A DNA stretch of 43,100 bases from an uncultured bacterium (GTDB lineage: Bacteria > Planctomycetota > UBA1135 > GCA-002686595), in NCBI GenBank assembly GCA_937905825.1, contig CALCXM010000191.1:1-43100 (forward strand), in the 5' to 3' direction. Position 1 is the first letter of the stretch. Each line of letters opens with the position of its first letter. Below, piece after piece: positions 14,409-22,867 of this stretch. The position numbers were made by a program, and so were the translations under genes. The notes under the pieces were generated by a model. It was not told the DNA's origin and did not search any database. It saw only the letters and a program-made list of their open reading frames with translations.

Positions 14409-15803
14409 ATGACACTACACAAACCAATGATCTTGAATTCCATGATTAGATTGAATTGCGCCGTGTTAGCGCTCGCTACTCTGACCACTCCGCTGTGGGG
14501 ACAGGGACGAATTGTTGCCTGGGGCGACGACACCTACGGGCAAGTCAGCGGCGTGCCCCAAGGGGATGATTTCGTCAAGGTTTCCACCGGCACTCAGCAC
14601 GCCTCAGCGCTAAGGAGTGATGGCTCGATCGTCTCATGGGGCCGAGACGTTTTCGGTTCGGTCTCCAACACGCCTGCAGGGCCAGGTTTCACCGAGGTTG
14701 TATCCACAGGATGGGTGACCATGGCACTGAAGGAGGATGGGGCTGTCGTCACTTGGGGATCTGATCTAGATCGCCAGGTGTCGCATAGCCCGACAGACAT
14801 AGGATTTATCCATCTCGCGGGGGGGCGCTACCATAGTCTTGCAGTTCATGCCGACGGGACGATTACCGCATGGGGACGGAACGAGGATGGGAACGTATCC
14901 AATGCACCGACCTCGGCGGATCTGGCTGATGCAGAAGGTGGAATTCGTCACTCGGTGGCACTGCGGCAGGATGGTTCCTTGGTGGCGTGGGGAGCGGACT
15001 ACGCTGGCCAGGTGACAAATGTCCCGGGCGGCAGTGACTTCTCCAAGACTTCTGCGTCCAACCATCACTGTCTTGCGCTGAGGTTTGACGGCACGATTGC
15101 ATTCTGGGGCGGTGGATCCTCCGCCCTCGTCAATGGAACCCCCGCGAGCGGAGGATTCCTCGATATTGCCAGTGGAGCTATCTCGGCCATAGCGTTGAGA
15201 GCGGATGGCTCTCTCTACGCCTGGGGAGGGGATGTCGGTGGAGTAACCTCCGGGGCGCCGACGGGCACTGGATTCGTGGACATGTCGCTTGGCGATCAGT
15301 TCGGTGTCGCGCTCCAGGCTCAGAATCCAGGCGCCCCAACTTGCTTTGGGGATGGATCGGGAGCTTCATGCCCCTGCGCCACCCCTGGCCTTCAAGGGGA
15401 AGGCTGTGCGAACTCCGGCGGTCAGGGGGGAGGCACTCTCTCGGCAAGCGGGGACGCCTTTCTCCCGCTGACCAACTTTGGCCTCCACGTCACCGGAATC
15501 CCAGGCTCCAAAATCGGGCTCTGCGTGAAGGGGAGTGCGCAGATGGCGGGTGGCCTTGGCGCACCGGTTGGAGACGGACTGCTTTGCACGGCGCCCCAGT
15601 TACGCTCCCAGGTAATTCAGTCCGACAGTACCGGCAACCTAGACATGCTCGATTGGCGCGGGCAGTCCTTCGGCTCCTACCCGAACGCCGCCAACGCTGG
15701 AGGCGCTACGTACTACCAGTGGTGGTACCGCGACCCCGCCAGCACGTGCAGCGGATCAGGGTTCAACTTCACCAACGCCTGGGAAGTGACCTGGGAACTC
15801 TAG
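14409..15803 (+). CDS. Secreted RCC1-like seven-repeat beta-propeller protein
   Basis: 464 aa. A signal peptide (about residues 1-31, ending TTPLWGQ) is followed by seven repeats of about 39-40 residues (roughly 33-305), each with the pattern (I/V)xxWGxDxxGxVSxxPxxxxFxxxxxGxxHxxALxxDG, as in RCC1-type seven-bladed propellers. After residue 310 comes a Cys-rich linker (CFGDGSGASCPC) and a beta-rich C-terminal domain ending WEVTWEL, a combination I associate with secreted proteins of certain planctomycetes. The function is unknown; surface display or secretion is inferred. It is bracketed by palindromes B and C and divergent from the FG-GAP gene. Confidence 0.85.
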   Translation: MTLHKPMILNSMIRLNCAVLALATLTTPLWGQGRIVAWGDDTYGQVSGVPQGDDFVKVSTGTQHASALRSDGSIVSWGRDVFGSVSNTPAGPGFTEVVSTGWVTMALKEDGAVVTWGSDLDRQVSHSPTDIGFIHLAGGRYHSLAVHADGTITAWGRNEDGNVSNAPTSADLADAEGGIRHSVALRQDGSLVAWGADYAGQVTNVPGGSDFSKTSASNHHCLALRFDGTIAFWGGGSSALVNGTPASGGFLDIASGAISAIALRADGSLYAWGGDVGGVTSGAPTGTGFVDMSLGDQFGVALQAQNPGAPTCFGDGSGASCPCATPGLQGEGCANSGGQGGGTLSASGDAFLPLTNFGLHVTGIPGSKIGLCVKGSAQMAGGLGAPVGDGLLCTAPQLRSQVIQSDSTGNLDMLDWRGQSFGSYPNAANAGGATYYQWWYRDPASTCSGSGFNFTNAWEVTWEL

Positions 15804-16177
15804 CGAAGAGTTCTTCGGAGCGGATTCGAAGCGACACTCAGCGGGTCTCGGGATACCGAACCAGGTTCACTTTCACACCCCTCGTTCATGCCGAACCCAA
15901 GGGTTCGGCATGAACGAGGGGTGTGAAAGTGAACCTGGTTCGGTATCCGGTATCCCGGTATCCGAGCGCGGTCCTCGATAGCGGCGGATTCCCGCTTCCC
16001 GCAGGCGCAGGGTCCACGCAAAGGGCCATGGAAGCCCGTGCTTGAAGGGCCGCTATCGGCTTATCCGTAGCCCCGCGGCCCGATGTGCATGATTCGGGCG
16101 GGTCAGCCCCGGCATGGGGGGGCTTGGGCGATATACTCCCGGCTTCCGATTCCTAGATTCCCTGCCGTGCGGGAGCC
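15804..16177. other. Intergenic region with palindrome C
   Basis: 374 nt between the RCC1-like gene and the transketolase-like gene. It contains palindrome C (15851-15948) and, right after it, tandem GGTATCC(C) units to about 15963. The remaining 200 nt carries the transketolase promoter; GATATACTCC near 16129 is a possible -10 region, but I see no matching -35. Confidence 0.5.
15851..15948. repeat. Long palindrome C
   Basis: Perfectly complementary 48-nt arms (15851-15898 and 15901-15948) around an AA centre. The arms match palindrome B; the AA centre instead of TT means it lies in the opposite orientation. Its right flank continues as GGTATCC-GGTATCCC-GGTATCCGAG, so the outer unit is multiplied here as it is at palindrome A. 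Confidence 0.95.
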
Positions 16178-18514
16178 ATGCAAACCTTGAATACTGTGCC
16201 GACCTACGAAGCCCTTTCCGCCAACTTCGCCCACTGGAAGAAGACTGGCGATCTGATGGATCAGTGCATCGACTTGATGCTGAACCTGCGACAGAGCGGG
16301 CACCCGGGTGGGTCGCGCTCGAAGGTCCCCTTCTTGGTGGCCACAACTCTCGGCGCCATGCGTTGGGACGTGCGCCGGCCGGAGTTGCCGTTTGGCGACC
16401 GCTTTGTGCTCGTTGCAGGACACGCGAACCCGGCGATTTACGCCATGCTCGCGGTCTACAACGAAGCCCTGCGCATTCGCTTTGAGCAAACCGGCGACGA
16501 GAAGTACCTCGTGCCGAACGCGGAAGAGCGTCAGCTCACTTGGGAAGACCTGTTGACCCTGCGTCACCGGGGCGGGTTGCCCGGGCACGCGGAGATGGAG
16601 GGCAAGACGCTCTTCTTCAAGTTCAACACGGGCCCCTCCGGTCACGGTGCGCCTGGCGCCCTCGGGGAAGCGGTCGCCCTGCAACACGCGGGTGCGCGCG
16701 GCGTGCGCGTCTTCGCCATGGAAGGTGAGGGCGGTCACTCGGCCGGTTGTCATCACGAGGTCAAGAACTCCGCCTTCGGTTTGGGCGTGGACAACTTGAT
16801 CTACTTGATGGACTGGAACGACCACGGCATCGACAACTTCGCCAACAGTGAAGTGTGCAACGGTGGACCGAAGGAATGGTTCGAGCCCTATGGCTGGCGC
16901 GTCGCCGGCACGGAGAACGGCGAGAGCTTTGAAGAGATCACCCGCGCCCTGCTCGAGGTGGTGCACGCAGAAAAGACCGAAGACCGGCCCGGCATGGTTT
17001 GGGCCAAGACTCGCAAGGGTCGCGGTTATGGCATCTACGACGCGCCCAGCCACGGCAAGTCGCACGGCCGCAACTCGGAGGGCTTCTGGACCTGTCGCAA
17101 GCACTTCCAGGACACCTACGGCGCGAAGTTCGACGGCTTTGGCGACACGAACGATCCCGGTGAGGACGCCACGCGCGAACTCACGAAGGGTTGGTTCAAG
17201 ACCGTCTTCGACGTCCTGCGCAAGGACCAGGCCCTGGTCGAGTACCTCAGCGATCGCTTGATCGAATTGGGCGAGTCGGTGCCCAGCAGCCCGGAAGGGT
17301 TCAAGTCGATCTCCAAGAACAACTTGGCGGACGACCGCTCCTGGCTCGCTTTGGACAAGCTGCCCAAGGAGTTGTTCCTCGAGCCCGGACAGAAGGCCGC
17401 CAACAAGGACGGCTTCTCCAAGTTCGGCGCCTGGGTGAACTCCAAGGCCAAGGAAGAGATGGGCCGCCCCCTGGTCCTCGCCTGCTCCGCGGACTTGGCG
17501 GACTCGACCTCCATCAGTGGCTTCTCGAAGGGTCATGGCGGGACGGAAGGCTTCGGCTGGTTTGATCGCAAGTCGAACCCGGACGGCGCGCTCTTGCCCC
17601 AGCAGATCACCGAGTTCACGAACTCCGGCCTCGTCGTCGGGGCCGCCACGGTCAACATGTCCAGCGATCCCGAGAACCACTTCGATGGTTTCTGGGGCGC
17701 CTGCTCGACCTACGGATCCTTCTCCTACTTGAAGTACGGGATGATGCGTTTGTTCAGTCAGATCGCTCAAGACTGCCCGCTCAAGGTCGGCAAAGTGATT
17801 TGGGTTGCGGGCCACTCCGGACCGGAAACCTGCGAGGACAGCCGCACGCACTTCGGCATCTTCTCCCCCGGGGTGACGCAGCTCTTCCCGGAAGGACAGA
17901 TCATCAACCTGTACCCCTGGGAGCACAACGAAGTGGCCCCGGCCCTCGCGGCGGCACTCGCTACCGACGTTCCGATCATCGCCTTGCACCTGACCCGTCC
18001 GGGCATCGTGATGCCCGACCGCAAGGCGCTGGGCGTTCCCTCCCACATGGAAGCAGCTAAGGGCGCCTACGTCATTCGTAGCTACGACCCGAACCGTCCC
18101 CAAGAAGGCACGATCATCGTCCAGGGCACCAGCACAACGGACACGATCTTCCAGCTCTTGCCGGAGTTCGAAAACGGCAACGGTCCGAACGTGAAGATCA
18201 TCGCCGCGGTTTCTTGGGAGCTGTTCCAGTTGCAAAGTCGCGCCTGGCGCGATGAAGTCCTGCCGCGCCACGATTGGCTCGACTCGACCGTGCTGACCAA
18301 CGGCGCCCGCCGCCTGATGCACGACTGGTTGCCCCACAAGATCGCCGAGCACTACGCCATGTCTTCGGACAAGGACAACCGCTGGCGCACCGGGGGTAGC
18401 TACGACGAAGTCAAGGAAGAGGCGCAGATCGATCCCAAGAGCGTCATGGCAGGCATCAAGCACTTCGCGAAGAGCCGCCAAGAGCGTCTGCGTTTGCTCG
18501 GCCACCCGGGTTAG
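16178..18514 (+). CDS. Transketolase-like thiamine-diphosphate enzyme
   Basis: 778 aa, longer than a typical 620-670 aa transketolase. The N-terminal ThDP domain has RQSGHPGGSRSK (about 38-49), GHANPAIYAML, TGPSGHGAPGALGEAVA (151-167) and the cofactor motif MEGEGGHSAG...DWNDHGID (181-219). The middle domain includes GFSKGHGGTEGFGWFD, NHFDGFWGACSTYGSF and WVAGHSGPETCEDSRTHFG, and the C-terminal domain resembles the transketolase C-domain. The motif reads GEG where E. coli transketolase has GDG, so Glu would ligate the metal. It probably handles ketose phosphates in the pentose phosphate pathway, but a different 2-carbon or 2-oxoacid substrate cannot be excluded. It stands alone, followed by a hairpin at 18560-18590. 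Confidence 0.82.
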   Translation: MQTLNTVPTYEALSANFAHWKKTGDLMDQCIDLMLNLRQSGHPGGSRSKVPFLVATTLGAMRWDVRRPELPFGDRFVLVAGHANPAIYAMLAVYNEALRIRFEQTGDEKYLVPNAEERQLTWEDLLTLRHRGGLPGHAEMEGKTLFFKFNTGPSGHGAPGALGEAVALQHAGARGVRVFAMEGEGGHSAGCHHEVKNSAFGLGVDNLIYLMDWNDHGIDNFANSEVCNGGPKEWFEPYGWRVAGTENGESFEEITRALLEVVHAEKTEDRPGMVWAKTRKGRGYGIYDAPSHGKSHGRNSEGFWTCRKHFQDTYGAKFDGFGDTNDPGEDATRELTKGWFKTVFDVLRKDQALVEYLSDRLIELGESVPSSPEGFKSISKNNLADDRSWLALDKLPKELFLEPGQKAANKDGFSKFGAWVNSKAKEEMGRPLVLACSADLADSTSISGFSKGHGGTEGFGWFDRKSNPDGALLPQQITEFTNSGLVVGAATVNMSSDPENHFDGFWGACSTYGSFSYLKYGMMRLFSQIAQDCPLKVGKVIWVAGHSGPETCEDSRTHFGIFSPGVTQLFPEGQIINLYPWEHNEVAPALAAALATDVPIIALHLTRPGIVMPDRKALGVPSHMEAAKGAYVIRSYDPNRPQEGTIIVQGTSTTDTIFQLLPEFENGNGPNVKIIAAVSWELFQLQSRAWRDEVLPRHDWLDSTVLTNGARRLMHDWLPHKIAEHYAMSSDKDNRWRTGGSYDEVKEEAQIDPKSVMAGIKHFAKSRQERLRLLGHPG

Positions 18515-18559
18515 CCCGAATGGGTGGCGAGGTCCGCTCGCGTGCCTCGCACAACTGCA

Positions 18560-18590
18560 CAAGGCCCTTCCGGTTCCCGGGGGGGCCTTG
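18560..18590 (+). terminator. Hairpin after the transketolase-like gene
   Basis: CAAGGCCC (18560-18567) pairs with GGGCCTTG (18583-18590) over a 15-nt loop that is itself GC-rich. It lies 45 nt after the stop codon. There is no T-run after it, so intrinsic termination is only possible. Confidence 0.45.
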
Positions 18591-18668
18591 CTTCGTCACG
18601 TGAAGCCTTTGTGGTGGGCCTCGCGTAGAGGAGGCAGCCAAGCCCAAAGGATTCCGTAGGATAGTTTC

Positions 18669-19853
18669 ATGATTGCCATCACATTCGCGCTGGTCGCCCT
18701 CGCTTCGCTGTTGCCTTCCCAGGAGACGGCACATCTCACCCTCGAGAACTTGGAGGCCACCCTGGCCCGCATCCTCCCGGATGAATCGGAGCTGCGCTGG
18801 AAGGACGTGGACTGGCGCGTCTCCTTGGCGGATGGGATTCGGGATGCGCAAGCAGCAAAGAAGCCGATCCTGCTGTGGGCCATGAACGGCCACCCCCTGG
18901 GCTGCGTCTGAAACAACGGTGTCGCGACCAGGCGGTCTGTCTGGTCCAACAAAGAAGTTCAGGAGTTGCTGACAGAGTTCGTTCCAGTGGCGGATGAGGT
19001 CAATCGTTTGCAGCGGGGCAAGGATGCGGAAGCGCGTTTCTTTCAGGGCTTTGCAGAACAGGGTCACTACGGCGGCCGCAGATTGCCCACCGACACGCGA
19101 CAGGGCACTTACGCGGTGACACCGGCTGGCGAGTTCCTCGCTTCGGTCAACACCCGGGACGACAAAGAAATGGTGGCCATGTTGCAGCGAGCCCTAGGCC
19201 AGTGGAAAGAGATGGATGCCGAGCGCCGCATGGGCAAGGCCTTCCAAGCGGATCCGAGTTCGCGCTTTGAGCGTTTCTTTCCTGAAGATGGTCTCGTCCT
19301 GCGTTGCGTTTCCCGGGACATGGGCGTCCAAGAAGATCTGAAGCAGTCCGACTGGAGACGGGAAGCGTGGAACCAGGACTTCGCTTGGTTTCGGCGGAAC
19401 GAAGTAGATTCCATGTTGCCCAAAGCCGAAGTCGGCGCGACACGGCCCATGCCCTCGGTCCTTGCCCTGCGATTGGCGCGCTGCCATCTGCTCGACAACG
19501 TGCGCGGACAAACCCCGGCTTACGAAGCTGAAGACATCAAAGCGGCAGAGATCACCCTGCGCGTGACCCAAGTCGAAGGCGAAACCATGCACCTGGAAAT
19601 CCAAGGCAAGACGCAGGCGGAACGCACGGAGAACTGGAAAGGTGGAATGCGCTGCGAACTCCTGGGCCGCGCCGTGCATGACGGAACGCGCTTCACCCAA
19701 TTTCAATTGGTTGCTCTAGGCACGCGCTGGGGAGAAACCAAATACAACGCACGCGGCGGGCAAGAGCAATCGCAGTTGGGCATTGCGCTGGTTCTCGACA
19801 ACTCTGCGCCCCGGGTCGCCCCCGCCAATCATTGGATCTACGGCTGGCATTGA
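18669..19853 (+). CDS. Secreted thioredoxin-like selenoprotein (TGA at 18909 read as selenocysteine)
   Basis: 394 aa if the in-frame TGA at 18909-18911 is read as Sec. AGGA seven nt before the ATG supports the start, and residues 1-17 are a signal-peptide-like hydrophobic stretch. KKPILLWAMNGHPLGCV-U-NNG places Sec81 two residues after Cys79, where thioredoxin-fold proteins carry their redox Cys pair, giving a Cys-x-Sec motif. The same frame continues past the TGA for 314 codons with conserved-looking protein sequence (WSNKEVQELLTEFVPVADEV, typical of thioredoxin-like proteins). A SECIS hairpin follows at 18926-18946. The C-terminal 200 residues are unassigned. The alternative is a pseudogene with a nonsense mutation; the hairpin argues against it. 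The redox partner is unknown, and no sel genes are in the window. Confidence 0.8.
18909..18946 (+). promoter_or_regulatory. Selenocysteine TGA codon with bacterial SECIS hairpin
   Basis: After the TGA (18909-18911) come 14 nt, then a perfect 6-bp stem GACCAG/CTGGTC (18926-18931, 18941-18946) with a 9-nt loop GCGGTCTGT. The loop starts with G, lies 20 nt after the TGA, and contains GGTCTG, the same loop core as I recall for the E. coli fdhF SECIS bound by SelB. Distance and loop fit the known bacterial SECIS rules. Confidence 0.78.
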
Positions 19854-20048
19854 GCACGAAGCGCTGACGGACCAGGCCGGAACTTGCACCGAGGCTCCAG
19901 ATAAGGACAGGGGTGGCGGCAGCCTCGGGGGGCCTGTTGGGCGGACCCACGCAATGGAACGCCTGAAACCGCACTCAACTCGACAGGAATCCGCTCGTGC
20001 CTTAGAGTTGGTTGGGCTCCCCAAGCCTCCCGTTTCCAACTTGGTTGT

Positions 20049-21611
20049 ATGAGTTTCTTCATGATGCGCACAATTCTTCCCGGTGGTCTGCTCGGCCTTG
20101 CTCTTCTGTCTATTGCGCCCGCTCCTCTCGCGCTGGCTCAGAACATCACGTTCAATGAGGTCACGCCGAACTCTGGCTTGGACGTCAATCTGTTCAACAT
20201 CGCCCCGGGCCTGGCCGTTGGCGACATCGATGGGGACGACTACCTGGATGTAATGATTTGCGGCGCGGGCAATGCGCACCCGCAGATCTTCCACAACCGG
20301 GGCGCAGCGCTTGCAGCTGGCGGGTCGGGCCCGCTGTTCGTCGACGTGACCGCGGCCATGTTTCCCCTCGGCTCTTCCGAAGCGACTTCGGGGCTCTTCG
20401 CGGATGTGGACAACGACGGGGATCCGGACATCGTGCTCGCGCGTCGCTACTTCGATCCTCAGATTGGACTCATCGGTCCCAAGCACACGGGCATCGAGAT
20501 CTACGTCAACCGCAACGGAGGTCAAGGCTTCTACAAGATCCAGAACGGTGGCCTGGGTCAGGACCTGACGCCTTTTGGAGGGCTGACCTTGGGCGACGGA
20601 GACCAAGACGGTTTGATCGACATCGTCTACGTGCACAACGGCGGCGGCAACGGAGTGGGCGGACCGGGGGCCTTCCTTCACAACCAAGGGGGCTACCTGT
20701 TTCAAGATCACACGCCGGCCTTCTGCGCGCCCTTGGGCAACGTGACCCGTTACTTCAGCGCAATCATGTTCGACTTCAGCGGGGACGGCCTGCTCGACTT
20801 GCATTGCGCCGTCGACTTCTACACCGACCGCCACTTCCAAGGGCAAGTCGGTGGCGGGCTCGGTGAAGTGACCACCCTGGTCGGCACCACGAACCTTGGT
20901 TCGGACATGGGTCTGGCCATGGGAGATCCGGACATGGATGGAGACTTTGATCTCTACTCCACCAACATCAACATCGGAGTCTTCTACGAGAACGATGGAA
21001 ACGGCAACTTCCAGAACACGGCCGGGGCGCGCGGCATCGGCTCCTTCAACCAGGGGCTCAACACGTGCACCGGCTGGGGAACCGCCTTCTCGGACTTCGA
21101 CTTGGACGGGGACGAGGACCTGATCACCGTCGGATCCGGGGGCAAGGCCGAGCTGTTTGAGAACAATGGCTCGGGCCACTTCACCAAGGTTTCTCAAAAC
21201 GCCGGCATCCTCCTGGTAGGACGTAGTCTCGTGCCCTTTGACTTCGACCGGGACGGGGACATGGACATCTTGGTCTCCTACGACGGCATCAACCAGACGC
21301 CGCGCCTGTACGAGAACGTGACCCCTAGCACCCAAGGTCGCCACTACCTCACGGTGCAGGCCATCGGCACCCTCTCCAACCGGGACAGCATCGGCGCCAA
21401 GGTTGAGATCACCGTGCGTGGACGCAAGTTGGTGCGAGCCATCGTGGCGGGCCACTCCTTCAAGAGCGGCTTGCCCTACACGGCACACTTCGGCCTGAAC
21501 ACCTCTGGAATCGTCCAAGAGGTCAAGGTGACCTGGCCCTCGGGCAAGGTGGCAACCATGACCAACGTGCCCGTGGACAAGCACGTGCGCCTGGTTGAGC
21601 CCTTGATCTAG
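20049..21611 (+). CDS. Secreted FG-GAP / ASPIC-UnbV (CRTAC1-like) protein
   Basis: 520 aa. A signal peptide is at residues 1-30 (GGLLGLALLSIAPAPLALAQ). Several FG-GAP/VCBS repeats follow, with calcium-binding-like motifs: VGDIDGDDYLDVMI, FADVDNDGDPDIVLA, LGDGDQDGLIDIVYV, FDFSGDGLLDLHC, DPDMDGDFDLYS, DFDLDGDEDLITV and DFDRDGDMDILVS. The C-terminal 100 residues (NRDSIGAKVEITVRGRK...VTWPSGKV) match the ASPIC/UnbV domain. Such proteins are secreted or surface-bound and their molecular role is mostly unknown. It follows the selenoprotein by 195 nt and precedes mltA by 33 nt, so it may share a transcript with mltA. Confidence 0.9.
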   Translation: MSFFMMRTILPGGLLGLALLSIAPAPLALAQNITFNEVTPNSGLDVNLFNIAPGLAVGDIDGDDYLDVMICGAGNAHPQIFHNRGAALAAGGSGPLFVDVTAAMFPLGSSEATSGLFADVDNDGDPDIVLARRYFDPQIGLIGPKHTGIEIYVNRNGGQGFYKIQNGGLGQDLTPFGGLTLGDGDQDGLIDIVYVHNGGGNGVGGPGAFLHNQGGYLFQDHTPAFCAPLGNVTRYFSAIMFDFSGDGLLDLHCAVDFYTDRHFQGQVGGGLGEVTTLVGTTNLGSDMGLAMGDPDMDGDFDLYSTNINIGVFYENDGNGNFQNTAGARGIGSFNQGLNTCTGWGTAFSDFDLDGDEDLITVGSGGKAELFENNGSGHFTKVSQNAGILLVGRSLVPFDFDRDGDMDILVSYDGINQTPRLYENVTPSTQGRHYLTVQAIGTLSNRDSIGAKVEITVRGRKLVRAIVAGHSFKSGLPYTAHFGLNTSGIVQEVKVTWPSGKVATMTNVPVDKHVRLVEPLI

Positions 21612-21644
21612 AATCAGGTAGGTCGGGTTCGCTACCCTGGGGGC

Positions 21645-22823
21645 ATGCGACAAGCCAGCCTGCCCAACTTCCTCTGCGCCCTCCTCCTGCTCCTGCCCGC
21701 GGTCACGTCCTGCGCGACCCCGCCCAAGGACTTCAATGCCCCCCTGGACCCCGGGGCCGATCCCCTGATTCTGGTGGAGGACCCGGCGGATTGGCCGGAT
21801 CTACGGGAGGGCTTCTGGCATCGAGACGAGTTGATGCCGGCGCTCGAGCGTTCCTTGGGTTGGACGCTACGCGAGCACGCCAAGCAGTTCTTTCCTCAAG
21901 CGGGAATCAGTCACGAGAAGGCCGTGGAATCCTTGGTGCGCTTTCAAGAGCTCTTGGGAACATGCAACAGCCCGGATGAATTCGAAGAGGCCCTGCGCCG
22001 TGAGTTCGACCTCTACATGAGCGCCGGTTGGAATGGGGAAGGGGGCGGCGTTCTGTTCACCGCTTACTACACCCCGATCTTGGAAGGCAGCCTGGAGCCT
22101 AGCCCGCGCTTTTCATACGCCTTGTACGCCTTGCCCGAAGAACTCGAGAAGGACCGGCACGGCACGGTGCTCGGCTTGCGAGGGGCGGGCGGCTTGTCGG
22201 CGGTTCCCGATCGGCGCGCAATCGAAGCTTCGGGAATGCTCAAACAACGCAACCTGGAGTTGATCTGGCTGACGGATCCCTTGGACGCTTTCCTAGCGCA
22301 CGTGAACGGCTCGGCGTTCATTCGGCTTCCCGATGGAAGCATGGCGCGCTTCGGCTACGCGGGCACCAATGGACATGAGTACACGTCTCTGGCAAAGGAG
22401 CTCGTGAAGGACGGCGAGATGGAACCGGATCACTCCGGGCTCTCTTCCATTCGTGATTGGGCGCGCAAGCATCCGGAGCGCGTGGAGTCGTACCTCAACC
22501 GCAACGCGCGCTACGTGTTCTTCGCGCCGATCACAGGCAACCCGCGTGGCAGCTTGAACCTTGAAGTGGCGGCGGGGCGTTCGCTGGCCACGGACAAGAG
22601 CCTCTTTCCGCGCGGCGCTGTTGTCTTTGTGAACACGCACACGGCGGACGCCACCCTTCGAGATGGTCCACGCTTCAGCCAGTTCATGCTGGACCAGGAC
22701 ACCGGCGGTGCGATTCGCACGGCCGGGCGTGCTGACATCTACTTGGGCGTCGGTGAGTTGGCGGAAGCGCAGTCGGGGCGCATGAAGGCCGAAGGTCAGA
22801 TGTATTACTTGTTCCTCAAGTAG
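21645..22823 (+). CDS. mltA: Membrane-bound lytic murein transglycosylase A
   Basis: 392 aa lipoprotein: signal peptide with lipobox AVTSC, Cys near residue 23. The MltA domain runs through LFTAYYTPILEGSLEPS, RNLELIWLTDPLDAFLAHVNGSAFIRLPDG and GYAGTNGHEYTSLAKEL. The C-terminal 3D domain ends with FSQFMLDQDTGGAIRTAGRADIYLG, holding the conserved catalytic Asp region, and MKAEGQMYYLFLK. It cleaves peptidoglycan glycan strands with formation of anhydromuramyl ends, acting in the periplasm. Length is in the family range (about 365-400). It converges on the sulfatase-like gene with a 44-nt gap. The start is ATG at 21645 after a GGGGGC stretch without a clear Shine-Dalgarno site. Confidence 0.93.
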   Translation: MRQASLPNFLCALLLLLPAVTSCATPPKDFNAPLDPGADPLILVEDPADWPDLREGFWHRDELMPALERSLGWTLREHAKQFFPQAGISHEKAVESLVRFQELLGTCNSPDEFEEALRREFDLYMSAGWNGEGGGVLFTAYYTPILEGSLEPSPRFSYALYALPEELEKDRHGTVLGLRGAGGLSAVPDRRAIEASGMLKQRNLELIWLTDPLDAFLAHVNGSAFIRLPDGSMARFGYAGTNGHEYTSLAKELVKDGEMEPDHSGLSSIRDWARKHPERVESYLNRNARYVFFAPITGNPRGSLNLEVAAGRSLATDKSLFPRGAVVFVNTHTADATLRDGPRFSQFMLDQDTGGAIRTAGRADIYLGVGELAEAQSGRMKAEGQMYYLFLK

Positions 22824-22846
22824 GTTTGGGCTTGTTCCTCAAATAG
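22808..22846 (+). repeat. Tandem duplication across the mltA stop codon
   Basis: CTTGTTCCTCAAGTAG (22808-22823, including the stop) recurs as CTTGTTCCTCAAATAG (22831-22846), 15 of 16 identical and 7 nt apart. It looks like a small recent duplication and gives a second TAG downstream. Confidence 0.7.
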
Positions 22847-22867
22847 CTCCGGGAGCGCGGGTCCGGG

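Noticed and set aside
14063..15948. Palindromes B and C as ordinary rho-independent terminators
   Set aside because: No T-run follows on either strand and arms are far longer than normal terminators; B lies between divergent genes where no terminator is needed.
16103..18562. 819-codon minus-strand frame opposite the transketolase-like gene
   Set aside because: It mirrors the codon positions of the real gene and shows no recognisable protein domain.
18909..18965. Reading the TGA at 18909 as a nonsense mutation making two genes
   Set aside because: The downstream frame has no good start with a ribosome-binding site, continues the same fold, and a SECIS hairpin follows the TGA, so Sec is the simpler reading.
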